This document shows positions 34,645 through 42,711 of a stretch of 64,000 bases of DNA, in pieces. Positions within the stretch are counted from its first letter, which is position 1. Each line of letters starts with the position of its first letter. Under the pieces are notes generated by a model. It did not search any database. It saw only the letters and a program-made list of their open reading frames with translations, and was not told where the DNA came from. Made by a program: the position numbers and the translations under genes. Source of the DNA: Solimonas sp. K1W22B-7 (GTDB taxonomy: Bacteria > Pseudomonadota > Gammaproteobacteria > Nevskiales > Nevskiaceae); NCBI RefSeq assembly GCF_003428335.1, contig NZ_CP031704.1, positions 1,302,001-1,366,000 of the forward strand, read 5' to 3'.

Positions 34645-36975
34645 ATGTCGTTATTCTCGCGCTTGTTTCGCAAAGTGCCGTCGCTTTCGCCCGTTCCGGC
34701 CTCAGTGCCTCGATCGGTGTCGTCCGAGAAGGTCGGGAAGGCTCTTCCCAAGCCGGGCGCAGCGGACCGCGCGCTGGCCGCTGCTGCCGAGGAGGCCGCT
34801 TTGCAGGCGGCCATCGATGCCCGGGACGTCCAGGCGGTGGCCCGGCTGGTCATTGACGGGGCATCGACCAAGGTTCGCCAGGCGGCGGCGGCCGCAATCG
34901 AAGATCCGGACGTGCTGCGGCAACTCATCCGCGATGCCCGCGGTGGCAATGACAAGAGTGTCTACAGGATCCTGACGTCCAAGCGCGACGTCCTGCTCGA
35001 GCAGGCCCGCAAGCTGGAGCAACTGCAGGCCGAGATCATTGCGGCCTCGGCAGCCCTCGAACGTCACAGCCAGCGCTCGTACGACGCCTCGTACGGCCCG
35101 AGACTGGAACAGTTCGAGAGTCACTGGAAAACGGTGGCCGCGCAGGCTGATCCGGAACTGCGCGATCAAGTCCAGCAATGGATCGACCGCTCACGGGAGA
35201 CCATTGCCGAACACCTGCGCGAGGTGGCGGCTCAGGCATCGCGTGAGCAGGCAGCCGCCGACGCAGCGGCGGAGGCACGGCGCCTGCGCGAAGAGCAGGC
35301 ACAGGCAGCCGCCGCGGCTGCAGCCGAGCAAGCGCGGGTTCTCGACGAGCAGAAGCGTGCGCTGTCTGAAGAACGGCAGGCCGAGCAGCAGGCTGTTCGC
35401 CAGATCGACGAATTGATCCGCAAGGCACGTGCTGCGCTGAAAGACGGCAGCAGCTCCCGCGCCGCCGGGGTGCGGAAAGCCATAGAGGAGAAGCTGGCGG
35501 GGGCTCCACCCCTGCCCGCCAACCTGACCAGCCAGATACAGCAGCTCGACAAGCAGCTCGACGAGTTGAAGGACTGGAAGAGCTTCTCGGTGGCGCCGAA
35601 GCGCGCCGAACTGATGGAGGAAATGGAGTCGCTCATCGGCGTGGCGCTCGATCCGGTGGCACTCGCCGACCGGATCAAGAGCCTGAAGGATGAGTGGCGC
35701 AGCCTGGGCAAGGGCGCTGGCGAGAATGCCGAAGCCGATGAGCAGCGTTTCCAGGAAGCAGCCCAGAAGGCGTATCAGCCATGCAAGGAGTACTTTGCTG
35801 CCCAGGCCCTCGTCCACAAGGAGAATCTGCAGCGTCGCGATGCCCTGCTCGCCGGGTTGACTGCGTTTGAGGCGGCCCACCACTGGGAGCAGCCTGACTG
35901 GCAGGCCGTCATCAGGGCCCTGCGCGAGACGAAGCAGGAGTGGCGCAACTGCTCGCCCGTGGATCACCGCGCCGGCAAGAAGCAGCAGGAGGGGTTCACG
36001 GCCCTCACCGCGAGCCTGCAGGGCCGGCTGGATGCCGAGTACGCCCGCAACGTGACGCAGAAGGAGTCGCTGATCGAGCGTGCCCAGGCTTTGCTCGCGA
36101 GCGACGATGGCCGCAAGGCAATCGAGGCGGCCAAGGAGCTTCAGCAGAAGTGGCGGACCGTGGGCCCTGTGCCGCGCGAGGTGGATCAACGCCTCTGGGG
36201 GCAATTCCGCCAGCACTGCGACGCCGTGTTCCAGAAGCGCGAGCAGGAGTCAGCCGCCTATACGGCCGGGCTCGAGAGCAACAAGAGGCAGGCCCTTGCC
36301 TTGTGCGAGCAGATCGAGAAGATCGCCGCTCTCGAGGGGGCGGAGTTGCTGGCGAGCGCCGCAGCGCTGGTCGAATTGCGAAGTGCCTTCGAAGCGCTCG
36401 GCGAATTCCCGCGTGCGGAGTCACGTGAGCTCCGCAACAGGCTTGATCAGGGTCTGGATCGCTACAGGAAGTCAGTTGCGCGCCAGCATGTGCGTGACGC
36501 CGAACGTGGTTGGGACGATCTGTTCGAAGCCGCCAACCACGTGCGTGCCTACAGGCTCGCCGCGGCACGCAGTCTGGACACGGAGCAGCTCGACACTTTG
36601 AAGGCGGCTGCCGAAACCTGCATCGCCTCCGTCCAGCGATGGCCCAGGAGCGGGCTCGACGCCCTCAGGCAGGGGCTCGCCCGTGAGCGCTCCGCAGATC
36701 TCGCGGCGAATGAGACCGCTCTGAAGATGCTCTGCATCCGGGCGGAAATGCTGACGGACATGCCGACGCCACCGGAAGATCAACCCTTGCGTCGCGAATA
36801 TCAGCTGCAACGCCTGGTGCAGAGCATGGGCCAGGGTCTCAGGGCTGATGAGATGCAACTGGATCCCCTGGCGATCGAGTGGGTCGGTGTCGGCCCCGTA
36901 GAGGACGCGGCATACGAGCCACTGCTGCAGAGATTCCGGCGCTGTCGCGACCGGGGCCACTCCAGCGGTCGATAG
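34645..36975 (+). CDS. DUF349 domain protein with coiled coils
   Basis: A 776-residue cytoplasmic protein from ATG 34645 (MSLFSRLFRK). Helical repeats rich in glutamate, glutamine and arginine dominate; alanine-rich coiled coil lies around 200-260. Several DUF349-like modules with a spaced W..V...P or W...G pattern are visible (for example LQQKWRTVGPVPREVDQRLW near 500). The function of the family is unknown. It is a single gene ending at a bidirectional terminator. Confidence 0.82.
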   Translation: MSLFSRLFRKVPSLSPVPASVPRSVSSEKVGKALPKPGAADRALAAAAEEAALQAAIDARDVQAVARLVIDGASTKVRQAAAAAIEDPDVLRQLIRDARGGNDKSVYRILTSKRDVLLEQARKLEQLQAEIIAASAALERHSQRSYDASYGPRLEQFESHWKTVAAQADPELRDQVQQWIDRSRETIAEHLREVAAQASREQAAADAAAEARRLREEQAQAAAAAAAEQARVLDEQKRALSEERQAEQQAVRQIDELIRKARAALKDGSSSRAAGVRKAIEEKLAGAPPLPANLTSQIQQLDKQLDELKDWKSFSVAPKRAELMEEMESLIGVALDPVALADRIKSLKDEWRSLGKGAGENAEADEQRFQEAAQKAYQPCKEYFAAQALVHKENLQRRDALLAGLTAFEAAHHWEQPDWQAVIRALRETKQEWRNCSPVDHRAGKKQQEGFTALTASLQGRLDAEYARNVTQKESLIERAQALLASDDGRKAIEAAKELQQKWRTVGPVPREVDQRLWGQFRQHCDAVFQKREQESAAYTAGLESNKRQALALCEQIEKIAALEGAELLASAAALVELRSAFEALGEFPRAESRELRNRLDQGLDRYRKSVARQHVRDAERGWDDLFEAANHVRAYRLAAARSLDTEQLDTLKAAAETCIASVQRWPRSGLDALRQGLARERSADLAANETALKMLCIRAEMLTDMPTPPEDQPLRREYQLQRLVQSMGQGLRADEMQLDPLAIEWVGVGPVEDAAYEPLLQRFRRCRDRGHSSGR

Positions 36976-36997
36976 CCCAGGTGGTCGATATCCGGCA

Positions 36998-37027
36998 AAG
37001 CCCTCCCCGGATCGCGGGGGAGGGCTT
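36998..37027. terminator. Bidirectional terminator between convergent genes
   Basis: The arms AAGCCCTCCCC and GGGGAGGGCTT form an 11-bp stem around a short GC-rich loop. It lies between the DUF349 gene and the small membrane gene and overlaps the latter's TAA. The T-tract is weak on both strands. Confidence 0.68.
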
Positions 37028-37235
37028 ACGGCAGGCCCGTAACACCCTTCACAATCATCACGATAGCGCACCACCAGCCGGTCACGAACATGCTGGCCAG
37101 CAGCATGTCGCCGCGGCGGCTGCGGGTCTTGAGGTCGCCAGCGGCCAGCGGGGCGGCCCGGTCCAGCAGGCGGAGGGCGAAGTTTGCCGGCATCAGGATG
37201 ATGATCTGGGCCAGCGTGGACATGATCGGGTTCAT
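37026..37235 (-). CDS. Small membrane protein, 69 residues
   Basis: ATG 37235 (MNPIMSTLAQIIILMPANFA) is preceded by GGCAAAGGAACC. There are two hydrophobic segments, about 5-20 and 45-62 (MLLASMFVTGWWCAIVMIVK), separated by a basic loop with KTRSRRG, predicting a hairpin in the inner membrane. I do not recognise a family. The gap to the TonB receptor (37236-37384) contains no other evident gene. Confidence 0.6.
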   Translation of the reverse strand: MNPIMSTLAQIIILMPANFALRLLDRAAPLAAGDLKTRSRRGDMLLASMFVTGWWCAIVMIVKGVTGLP

Positions 37236-37384
37236 GGCGGTTCCTTTGCCGGGAGGGTGTGTGGTTCTCCCTTGCAAGCTATTCAACGGCAAAGGGGCGC
37301 CAGAATTCAGTCGGCAAAACCTACTGGTTCATGCCGTCATCGTTCTGGCGCTACCGTCTGTCCGCAATGCCCTCCAGACCGGGT

Positions 37385-39454
37385 TTACCAGTACGCCGTC
37401 AGGCCCAGCCTGACCGCCCGGGGCTCCGCCGGGTGGAAATGGCGGTCGTCCCGGCCATCCGGGAACAAGGGATCGTCCGCGGGGATTTTCGAGGTGTAGT
37501 AGTACTCGATGTCATTGACCTCGCGGTCGAAGACGTTGAACACGTCCAGCGCCAGCCGCAGGCGGGGCGAGAAGGCGTAGCCGCCGCGCAGGTTGACCAG
37601 GGTGGAGGAACTGGACCGCTCCGAGTCGTCCTCCAGCAGCGGCCGGCTGCCCAGGTAGCGCAGGCGCGCCCCGCCGAACCAGCCGCGCCAGTCGTTGAGC
37701 ACCACGCCGAGCGAGGCGGTGCGCTCGATCGCCCCGGGGATACGGTCGTCGGGGTTGCCGTCGTCGAAGCGCGGACGCGACCAGGCGATGTCGGCATCCA
37801 CGATCAGGCCCCTGCGCGGCGTCCAGTAGTTGGAGAACTCGATGCCCTGGCGCCGGCTCGGCCGGGTCGCCTCGGTGTTGCCGGCGTCGCCGATGAACAG
37901 CAGTTCCGAGTCCAGGTCCAGCTGCCACAGCGTCAGCGCAGTCTGCAGCGCCGGCAGCGGCCGCGTCTGCAGGCCCAGTTCGTAGGACTTCGCGCGCACC
38001 AGCAGGTCCACCTTGTCGGCCGGTTCCGGCGGGTTGCTGCCCGGCACCACGGTGATCGTCGCGCCGCGCGCATCGTTGCTGTGGAAGCCGTAGCCGCCGT
38101 TGAGGAAGATGCTGGTCTTTGCCAGCGGTGACCAGATCAGCGACAGCTTGGGCGAGACGATGGCGTCGTCGTCCTTGCCGGAGTTGGCGGCGTTGTCCGA
38201 ATCCACGTCCACGCGGTAGTGATCCGCACGCAGGCCCAGCACGCTGCGGAAGGCCGGGTTCCACTCGATGCCGTTGCTGTACCAGGCGCCGGCACTGAGT
38301 TGCTCCACGCCGTCCTCGCGCACCGTGGACAGCCGCTGCCGCTGCGCCGTGCGGTGCAGGCCCACCTCGCCGATATCGTCGTAGCGCAGGTCCAGCCCCA
38401 CGCGCTGGTGCATGTGCCTGCCCAGCCACTCGCCGTGGCGCTCGTGCACCAGGCCCAGTCCGCCGTAGCGGCGCTGGTCCACCTGCTCGAACTGGTCGCC
38501 ATCCACCGGGTTGTCGAGGAAATAGGTGAAGTTGGAGAACAGGTCCAGGTCGTAGTCGACGAAGTAGGCGGTGGCGCGCGTCTCCGACTGCTCGCCGCCC
38601 CGTGCCCAGTCCAGCGACAGGCTGGTGCGATGGCTGTCGCCGCCGGTGGAATCGTCCAGCGAGTCGTAGCGGCCAATCTGGCCGCTGTCGACCACGCGCT
38701 GCGGAATCTGGTCGGTGGCGGTCCAGCGGTTGCTGTAGGCCATGCCGGTGACCGACCAGCTGCCGGCGTCGTTGCTGAAGCCGTAGCGCAGCAGCGCGTT
38801 GTATTTCTCGGTGTCTTCCGGCACGGTCCAGGGGCCGTCCTGGGTGCTGGCCTCCAGGGCCGCCAGCAGCCTGCCTTCACCGAGCTTGCCCGAGCCTGCG
38901 CCCAGCAGGCGCCGATAGCCGTCTTCGCCCAGTTCCAGCGTCGCCAGCGGCCGCGGCAGCTGGTTCATCAGCTCGAGGTGCGCCGCGCCTGCGGCGGAGA
39001 AGTCGCCCTCCTCGGCGTAGTACGCGCCCTTGCGATACTCGATGGACGACACCAGCTCCGGGATCACGAAGGACAGGTCGGTATAGCCCTGGCCGTGGCC
39101 ATGCGTCGGCATGTTCACCGGCATGCCCGCCACGGTGGTGCGGAAGTCGGTGCCGTGATCCAGGTTGAAGCCGCGCAGGAAGTACTGGTTGGCCTTGCCG
39201 TCGCCGCTGTGCTGCGTGACGATCAGGCCCGGCACGATCTCCAGCAGTTCGCCCGGCCGCAGGCGCGGGCGGTTCGCCAGCTGCTCGGCGGTGGCGGTGC
39301 CCTCGCTGGCGCTGCTGCGCTGCGTGTCCTCGGCGCTGGCGCTCACTTCCACCGGCGCCAGTTCCACCGGGTCAGCCGTCTGCAGGCCACCGGCGGCGGC
39401 GCCGCCGCTGGCCAGGACAAGAATGGCGGCCGCACTCCTCCGGGGATGACTCAT
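37385..39454 (-). CDS. TonB-dependent outer-membrane receptor
   Basis: A 689-residue receptor. A signal peptide is followed by a plug domain (RPRLRPGELLEIVPGLIVTQHSGDG near 60, then NQYFLRGFNLDHGTDF) and a long aromatic-rich beta-barrel ending GLTAYW. A weak TonB box is plausible around PVEVSA. Such receptors import siderophores, cobalamin, sugars or hydrophobic compounds by the Ton system. The substrate is unknown. A short AT-rich stretch (39460-39490) upstream of the ATG is a candidate promoter; no Fur box is evident. Confidence 0.88.
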   Translation of the reverse strand: MSHPRRSAAAILVLASGGAAAGGLQTADPVELAPVEVSASAEDTQRSSASEGTATAEQLANRPRLRPGELLEIVPGLIVTQHSGDGKANQYFLRGFNLDHGTDFRTTVAGMPVNMPTHGHGQGYTDLSFVIPELVSSIEYRKGAYYAEEGDFSAAGAAHLELMNQLPRPLATLELGEDGYRRLLGAGSGKLGEGRLLAALEASTQDGPWTVPEDTEKYNALLRYGFSNDAGSWSVTGMAYSNRWTATDQIPQRVVDSGQIGRYDSLDDSTGGDSHRTSLSLDWARGGEQSETRATAYFVDYDLDLFSNFTYFLDNPVDGDQFEQVDQRRYGGLGLVHERHGEWLGRHMHQRVGLDLRYDDIGEVGLHRTAQRQRLSTVREDGVEQLSAGAWYSNGIEWNPAFRSVLGLRADHYRVDVDSDNAANSGKDDDAIVSPKLSLIWSPLAKTSIFLNGGYGFHSNDARGATITVVPGSNPPEPADKVDLLVRAKSYELGLQTRPLPALQTALTLWQLDLDSELLFIGDAGNTEATRPSRRQGIEFSNYWTPRRGLIVDADIAWSRPRFDDGNPDDRIPGAIERTASLGVVLNDWRGWFGGARLRYLGSRPLLEDDSERSSSSTLVNLRGGYAFSPRLRLALDVFNVFDREVNDIEYYYTSKIPADDPLFPDGRDDRHFHPAEPRAVRLGLTAYW

Positions 39455-39491
39455 GCGCGTCTCCTCGATTCTTATGATGTTTACAGTCTAT

Positions 39492-40418
39492 CTAATTCTG
39501 TAGCGACTTCCGCAAGCCCTCGGCGCAACGGCCCAGCGCCTCGTCTGCGGCGCCGATCGCACCGAGCATGTTGATGAAGCCGTGGATCTGGCCGGGATAG
39601 TCCAGCACCTCCACCGCCACGCCGGCCTCGCGCAGGCGCGCCGCATAGGCCAGGCCCTCGTCGTACAGCGGGTCGTAGCCGGCCACCAGCACCGTCGCCG
39701 GCGGCAGGCCGCGGAAGTCCGTGGCACGCAGCGGCGACACGCGCGGGTCGTTGCGCACCGAGGTATCGGGCGTGTACTGGTCGCCGAACCAGCGCATCAG
39801 GCCGGCGGTGAGGAAGTAGCCCTCGGAGCGGCTGCGGCGCGACTCCGTCTCGGCCGCGAAGTCGGTCGCCGGGTAGATCAGCAGCTGGTGGCTGATCTTC
39901 GGCCCGCTGTCACGGACCCATTGCGACACCACCGCGGAAAGATTGCCGCCCGCGCTGTCGCCGGCCACCGCGAGGCGCGTGGCGTCGCCGCCGATGTCGG
40001 CGGCATGCTCATGCACCCAGCGCAGCGCCGCCAAGGCGTCTTCCACGGCAGCGGGGAAGGGCGCTTCCGGCGCGCGGCGGTAGTCCACCGACACCACCAC
40101 CGTCTCCGCGCGCTTGGCCAGGCAGCGGCAGACGTTGTCATGCGTGTCCAGCGTGCAGCCCACGAAACCGCCGCCGTGATAGAAAACGGTCACCGGCAGT
40201 TTCTTCGCCTCGCTGGGCCGGTAGATGCGCAGGCGCAGCCTGCCGCCCGGCCCCGGAATGTCGCGTTCCTTCACCTCGGCCACCTCGTCGCCGGGCGCGA
40301 ACAGGCCCGAGCGGTCCATCACCGCGCGGTAGCCTTCACCGGTCAGGGTCGCGAAGTCGAAGGGACGCAGCCGTGACAGCGCCTGCAGCATGGCCTGCGC
40401 CTGGGGATCGAGGGTCAT
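39492..40418 (-). CDS. Alpha/beta hydrolase, hormone-sensitive-lipase family (esterase)
   Basis: A 308-residue cytoplasmic esterase. The HGGG oxyanion motif is at 81-84 and the nucleophile is S155 in GDSAGG; the acid and histidine are in YDPLYDEG and QIHGFINM. It is a close paralogue of the product at 57023-57958, with both motifs at identical positions. It would hydrolyse short acyl esters. Upstream of the TonB receptor it is probably its own unit, with the divergent cyanase gene 107 bases away. Confidence 0.88.
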   Translation of the reverse strand: MTLDPQAQAMLQALSRLRPFDFATLTGEGYRAVMDRSGLFAPGDEVAEVKERDIPGPGGRLRLRIYRPSEAKKLPVTVFYHGGGFVGCTLDTHDNVCRCLAKRAETVVVSVDYRRAPEAPFPAAVEDALAALRWVHEHAADIGGDATRLAVAGDSAGGNLSAVVSQWVRDSGPKISHQLLIYPATDFAAETESRRSRSEGYFLTAGLMRWFGDQYTPDTSVRNDPRVSPLRATDFRGLPPATVLVAGYDPLYDEGLAYAARLREAGVAVEVLDYPGQIHGFINMLGAIGAADEALGRCAEGLRKSLQN

Positions 40419-40525
40419 GGGGAGTCCGGGTCCTGGAAGGCCCGCAGCTTACGCGGCCCGCTGGCATCGTGCTTGCGTGTGATGGGCTGCCCTTGCACCC
40501 CATGTCACCACAGGAAAAACCGAAC

Positions 40526-40969
40526 ATGACCCGCGACGAAGTCACCGCCGCCATCCTCGAAGCCAAGCTCGCCAAGGGCCTCAAATGGGCCGACCTGGCC
40601 ACCGCCGTCGGCCACAGCAAGGAGTGGGTCACCGCCGGCCTGCTCGGCCAGATGACCTTCACCCAGGCCGACGCCGAAAAGCTCGGTGCCCTGCTGGAGC
40701 TGCCGGCCGCCGCCGTCGCGCAGCTGCAGGTCGTGCCCTACAAGGGCTCGCTGCCCTCGGCCGTGCCCACCGATCCGCTGGTCTACCGCTTCTACGAACT
40801 GATCAGCATCTACGGCACCACGTTCAAGGCCCTGATCCACGAGGAATTCGGCGACGGCATCATGAGCGCCATCGACTTCTCCATGGACCTGCAGCGCGAG
40901 CCCGATCCCAAGGGCGACCGCGTCCGCATCGTCATGAGCGGCAAGTTCCTGCCGTACAAGACTTACTAG
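40526..40969 (+). CDS. cynS: Cyanate hydratase (cyanase)
   Basis: A 147-residue enzyme that converts cyanate and bicarbonate to ammonia and CO2. The N-terminal helical domain starts TRDEVTAAILEAK. The C-terminal catalytic domain holds R88, E91 and S114 in VYRFYE and GIMSAID, matching E. coli R96, E99 and S122 with a constant offset. ATG 40526 has CAGGAA upstream; ATG 40502 would add eight residues. No cynT or cynX neighbour is visible, so it is a stand-alone detoxification or nitrogen-acquisition gene. Confidence 0.94.
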   Translation: MTRDEVTAAILEAKLAKGLKWADLATAVGHSKEWVTAGLLGQMTFTQADAEKLGALLELPAAAVAQLQVVPYKGSLPSAVPTDPLVYRFYELISIYGTTFKALIHEEFGDGIMSAIDFSMDLQREPDPKGDRVRIVMSGKFLPYKTY

Positions 40970-40978
40970 CTTCTGTAT

Positions 40979-41003
40979 CCCCTCTCCCGCTCGCGGGAGA
41001 GGG
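40979..41003. repeat. CCCTCTCCC palindrome after cynS
   Basis: A single copy of the dispersed palindrome, with arms CCCTCTCCCGC and GCGGGAGAGGG, begins 9 bases after the cyanase stop. The rest of 41004-41127 contains nothing I recognise. Confidence 0.75.
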
Positions 41004-41127
41004 AACTGAAACGCCAGAACCTCAGCGTACCCGCCTGGGAAAGAGGGCGCAGAGTACCGGAGGTCCTGCGGAGTTGTCCCGGGGAAAGGGACGCCTCCGG
41101 GTATGCCTGGACAAGCCCTGCAAAAGA

Positions 41128-41153
41128 GATTGCCGCCCTCGCGGGCGGCAATC
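41128..41153 (-). terminator. Terminator of the second DUF1329 gene
   Basis: A perfect 11-bp stem GATTGCCGCCC/GGGCGGCAATC encloses a 4-base loop. On the minus strand it is followed by TCTTTTG, and it lies 46 bases after the DUF1329 stop. Confidence 0.75.
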
Positions 41154-41199
41154 AATGAGTCGGCCGATCGCAGCGGAGGTCTGGCCGACGCAGAAGCTC

Positions 41200-42567
41200 T
41201 TACTTGGTCGTCATCTTCTGCACCGAGCTGGCGCTGAAGTAGTCGTCCTTGAACGAGACGCTGACGTCGTTGGGCTTGTCCTCGTTGAAAGCGGCGGTCA
41301 CGAAGTAGCGACCCGAGGTGAAGTGGTAGATCACTTCCGGCACCGTGGTCGCCGCCAGGATGTTGTAGGCGAAGATCAGGTGGCCTTCCTGGAACTGGTA
41401 GAGCTCGTCGCGCTTGTCGTAGTCGTCCACGGCCACGATGTTCCAGCTGTCCTCGTCGATGTAGAAGCGGCGCTTCTTGAAGGTGTGGCTGGTACCCTGC
41501 TTCAGGTCGGCCTCGACCACCCAGACACGGTGCAGCTCGTAGCGCGGCAGATCGGGATTGAGGTGCTTGGGCTTGGCCAGGTCCTTGTACTTGAGCTTGT
41601 TGCCGGAAATCTTGTTGGAGTTGTACGGGATGAACATCTCCTTCTTGCCGACCAGCTTCCAGTTGTAGCGCTCCAGCACGCCGTTGAACATGTCCACCTG
41701 GTCGTAGAACTGGTGGCCGTCGGTGCCCTCGTAGGGATTGTCGCAGCAGACCGTCGGGGCGCGGCGGATGCGCTTGAGGCCCGGCGAGTACAGCCAGGCG
41801 GCGCGGCCTTCCGCACCCGTGCCGGCCTTCTCGTGCACCAGGATGAAGGTGCCGGCCATGCGCGGCGGCTCCACCGTCTTGGACAGGTACTTGAGGAACT
41901 CGCCCGAGTTCTTCGTGACCGGCACCGGGCTCTTGATCGACGCGTAGCCGAAGGTCACGTCCTCGATGATCTTGGTCAGCTGGAACTGTCCGTTGGGCTG
42001 CACGATCATCTGGTTGTTGAAGCGCGTCTGCGCCTCGCCGCGCCACTTCATCTTGTGGTTCCAGATCGGCTCGGCGCCGGTCTTGGGAATCGGGAAGGGG
42101 AAGCCCAGCTTGCAGTTGTCCGGCGTGTCGGTGCCGACCATCTCGCAGTTGACCGCATTCTCCGCCGTCGCCTTCAGGATCGCCTCCGGGAAGTTCACCA
42201 CGCGGTGCGACGGATACACGTTCATCTTGTAGCTGTCGTAGGTCTTGAGCAGTTTCTTGTGCCCTTCCGTCAGCTTGGCCGCGTACTGCTCCATGTTGGC
42301 CTTGGTGATCGTGAACAGCGCCTTCTCGGCGTCGATCTTCGCGTCATTGGGGAACTCGCCCTTGAGCGCACCTCGCTGTGCCGCCGGCGTCCAGGCCGGG
42401 ATGCTGCCGTCCTTGTTGGGGCCTTTCTCGGCGCCGACCGGGGTCAGTTCCTGGCCGAGCTTCGCCGCTTCGGCAGCGGGGACCTTGGCCAGGACCGACG
42501 GCGAAAGACTGAACGCCGCAGCGGCAAAGCCCGCCAGCGCCAGCGCCTTGAACTGGGTGTACTGCAT
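41200..42567 (-). CDS. DUF1329 periplasmic protein (LolA/LolB-like fold), copy 2
   Basis: A 455-residue paralogue of the product at 14482, with a signal peptide ending VLAKVP and the same hallmark stretches (LTPVGAEKG, YDSYKMNVYPSHR, the RIRRAPTVCCDNP segment). A hydrophobic-ligand carriage role is inferred as for copy 1. Unlike copy 1 it has no adjacent DUF1302 gene and is monocistronic. Its start (GGAGAGATGTA before ATG 42567) lies 69 bases downstream of a CCTAAC-N4-GTTAGG site, which links it to the MalT-like regulator encoded behind it. Confidence 0.87.
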   Translation of the reverse strand: MQYTQFKALALAGFAAAAFSLSPSVLAKVPAAEAAKLGQELTPVGAEKGPNKDGSIPAWTPAAQRGALKGEFPNDAKIDAEKALFTITKANMEQYAAKLTEGHKKLLKTYDSYKMNVYPSHRVVNFPEAILKATAENAVNCEMVGTDTPDNCKLGFPFPIPKTGAEPIWNHKMKWRGEAQTRFNNQMIVQPNGQFQLTKIIEDVTFGYASIKSPVPVTKNSGEFLKYLSKTVEPPRMAGTFILVHEKAGTGAEGRAAWLYSPGLKRIRRAPTVCCDNPYEGTDGHQFYDQVDMFNGVLERYNWKLVGKKEMFIPYNSNKISGNKLKYKDLAKPKHLNPDLPRYELHRVWVVEADLKQGTSHTFKKRRFYIDEDSWNIVAVDDYDKRDELYQFQEGHLIFAYNILAATTVPEVIYHFTSGRYFVTAAFNEDKPNDVSVSFKDDYFSASSVQKMTTK

Positions 42568-42636
42568 TACATCTCTCCTGTCGTGACCCGCTGCTTGTGG
42601 GCGAGGCAAGAGTGGCGCAGGACAGGGGCGGGCGCC

Positions 42637-42652
42637 CCTAACTAGGGTTAGG
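42637..42652 (-). promoter_or_regulatory. CCTAAC-N4-GTTAGG site upstream of DUF1329 copy 2
   Basis: A perfect 16-base palindrome with arms CCTAAC and GTTAGG. On the gene's strand it is preceded by AAAA. Its near edge is 69 bases from the ATG, almost the same distance as at two other local genes. It probably binds the LuxR regulator at 42712-45438. I see no convincing -10 box, which would fit activator dependence. Confidence 0.75.
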
Positions 42653-42711
42653 TTTTCATCGCTCTTCGATCCTGCCGGGTACGGTTGCCGCGGATGCAGG
42701 GCCGCGGCGGT

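Noticed and set aside
39460-39490. A Fur box before the TonB receptor
   Set aside because: The AT-rich stretch lacks the GATAAT-type repeats of a Fur site. It may only be a promoter.
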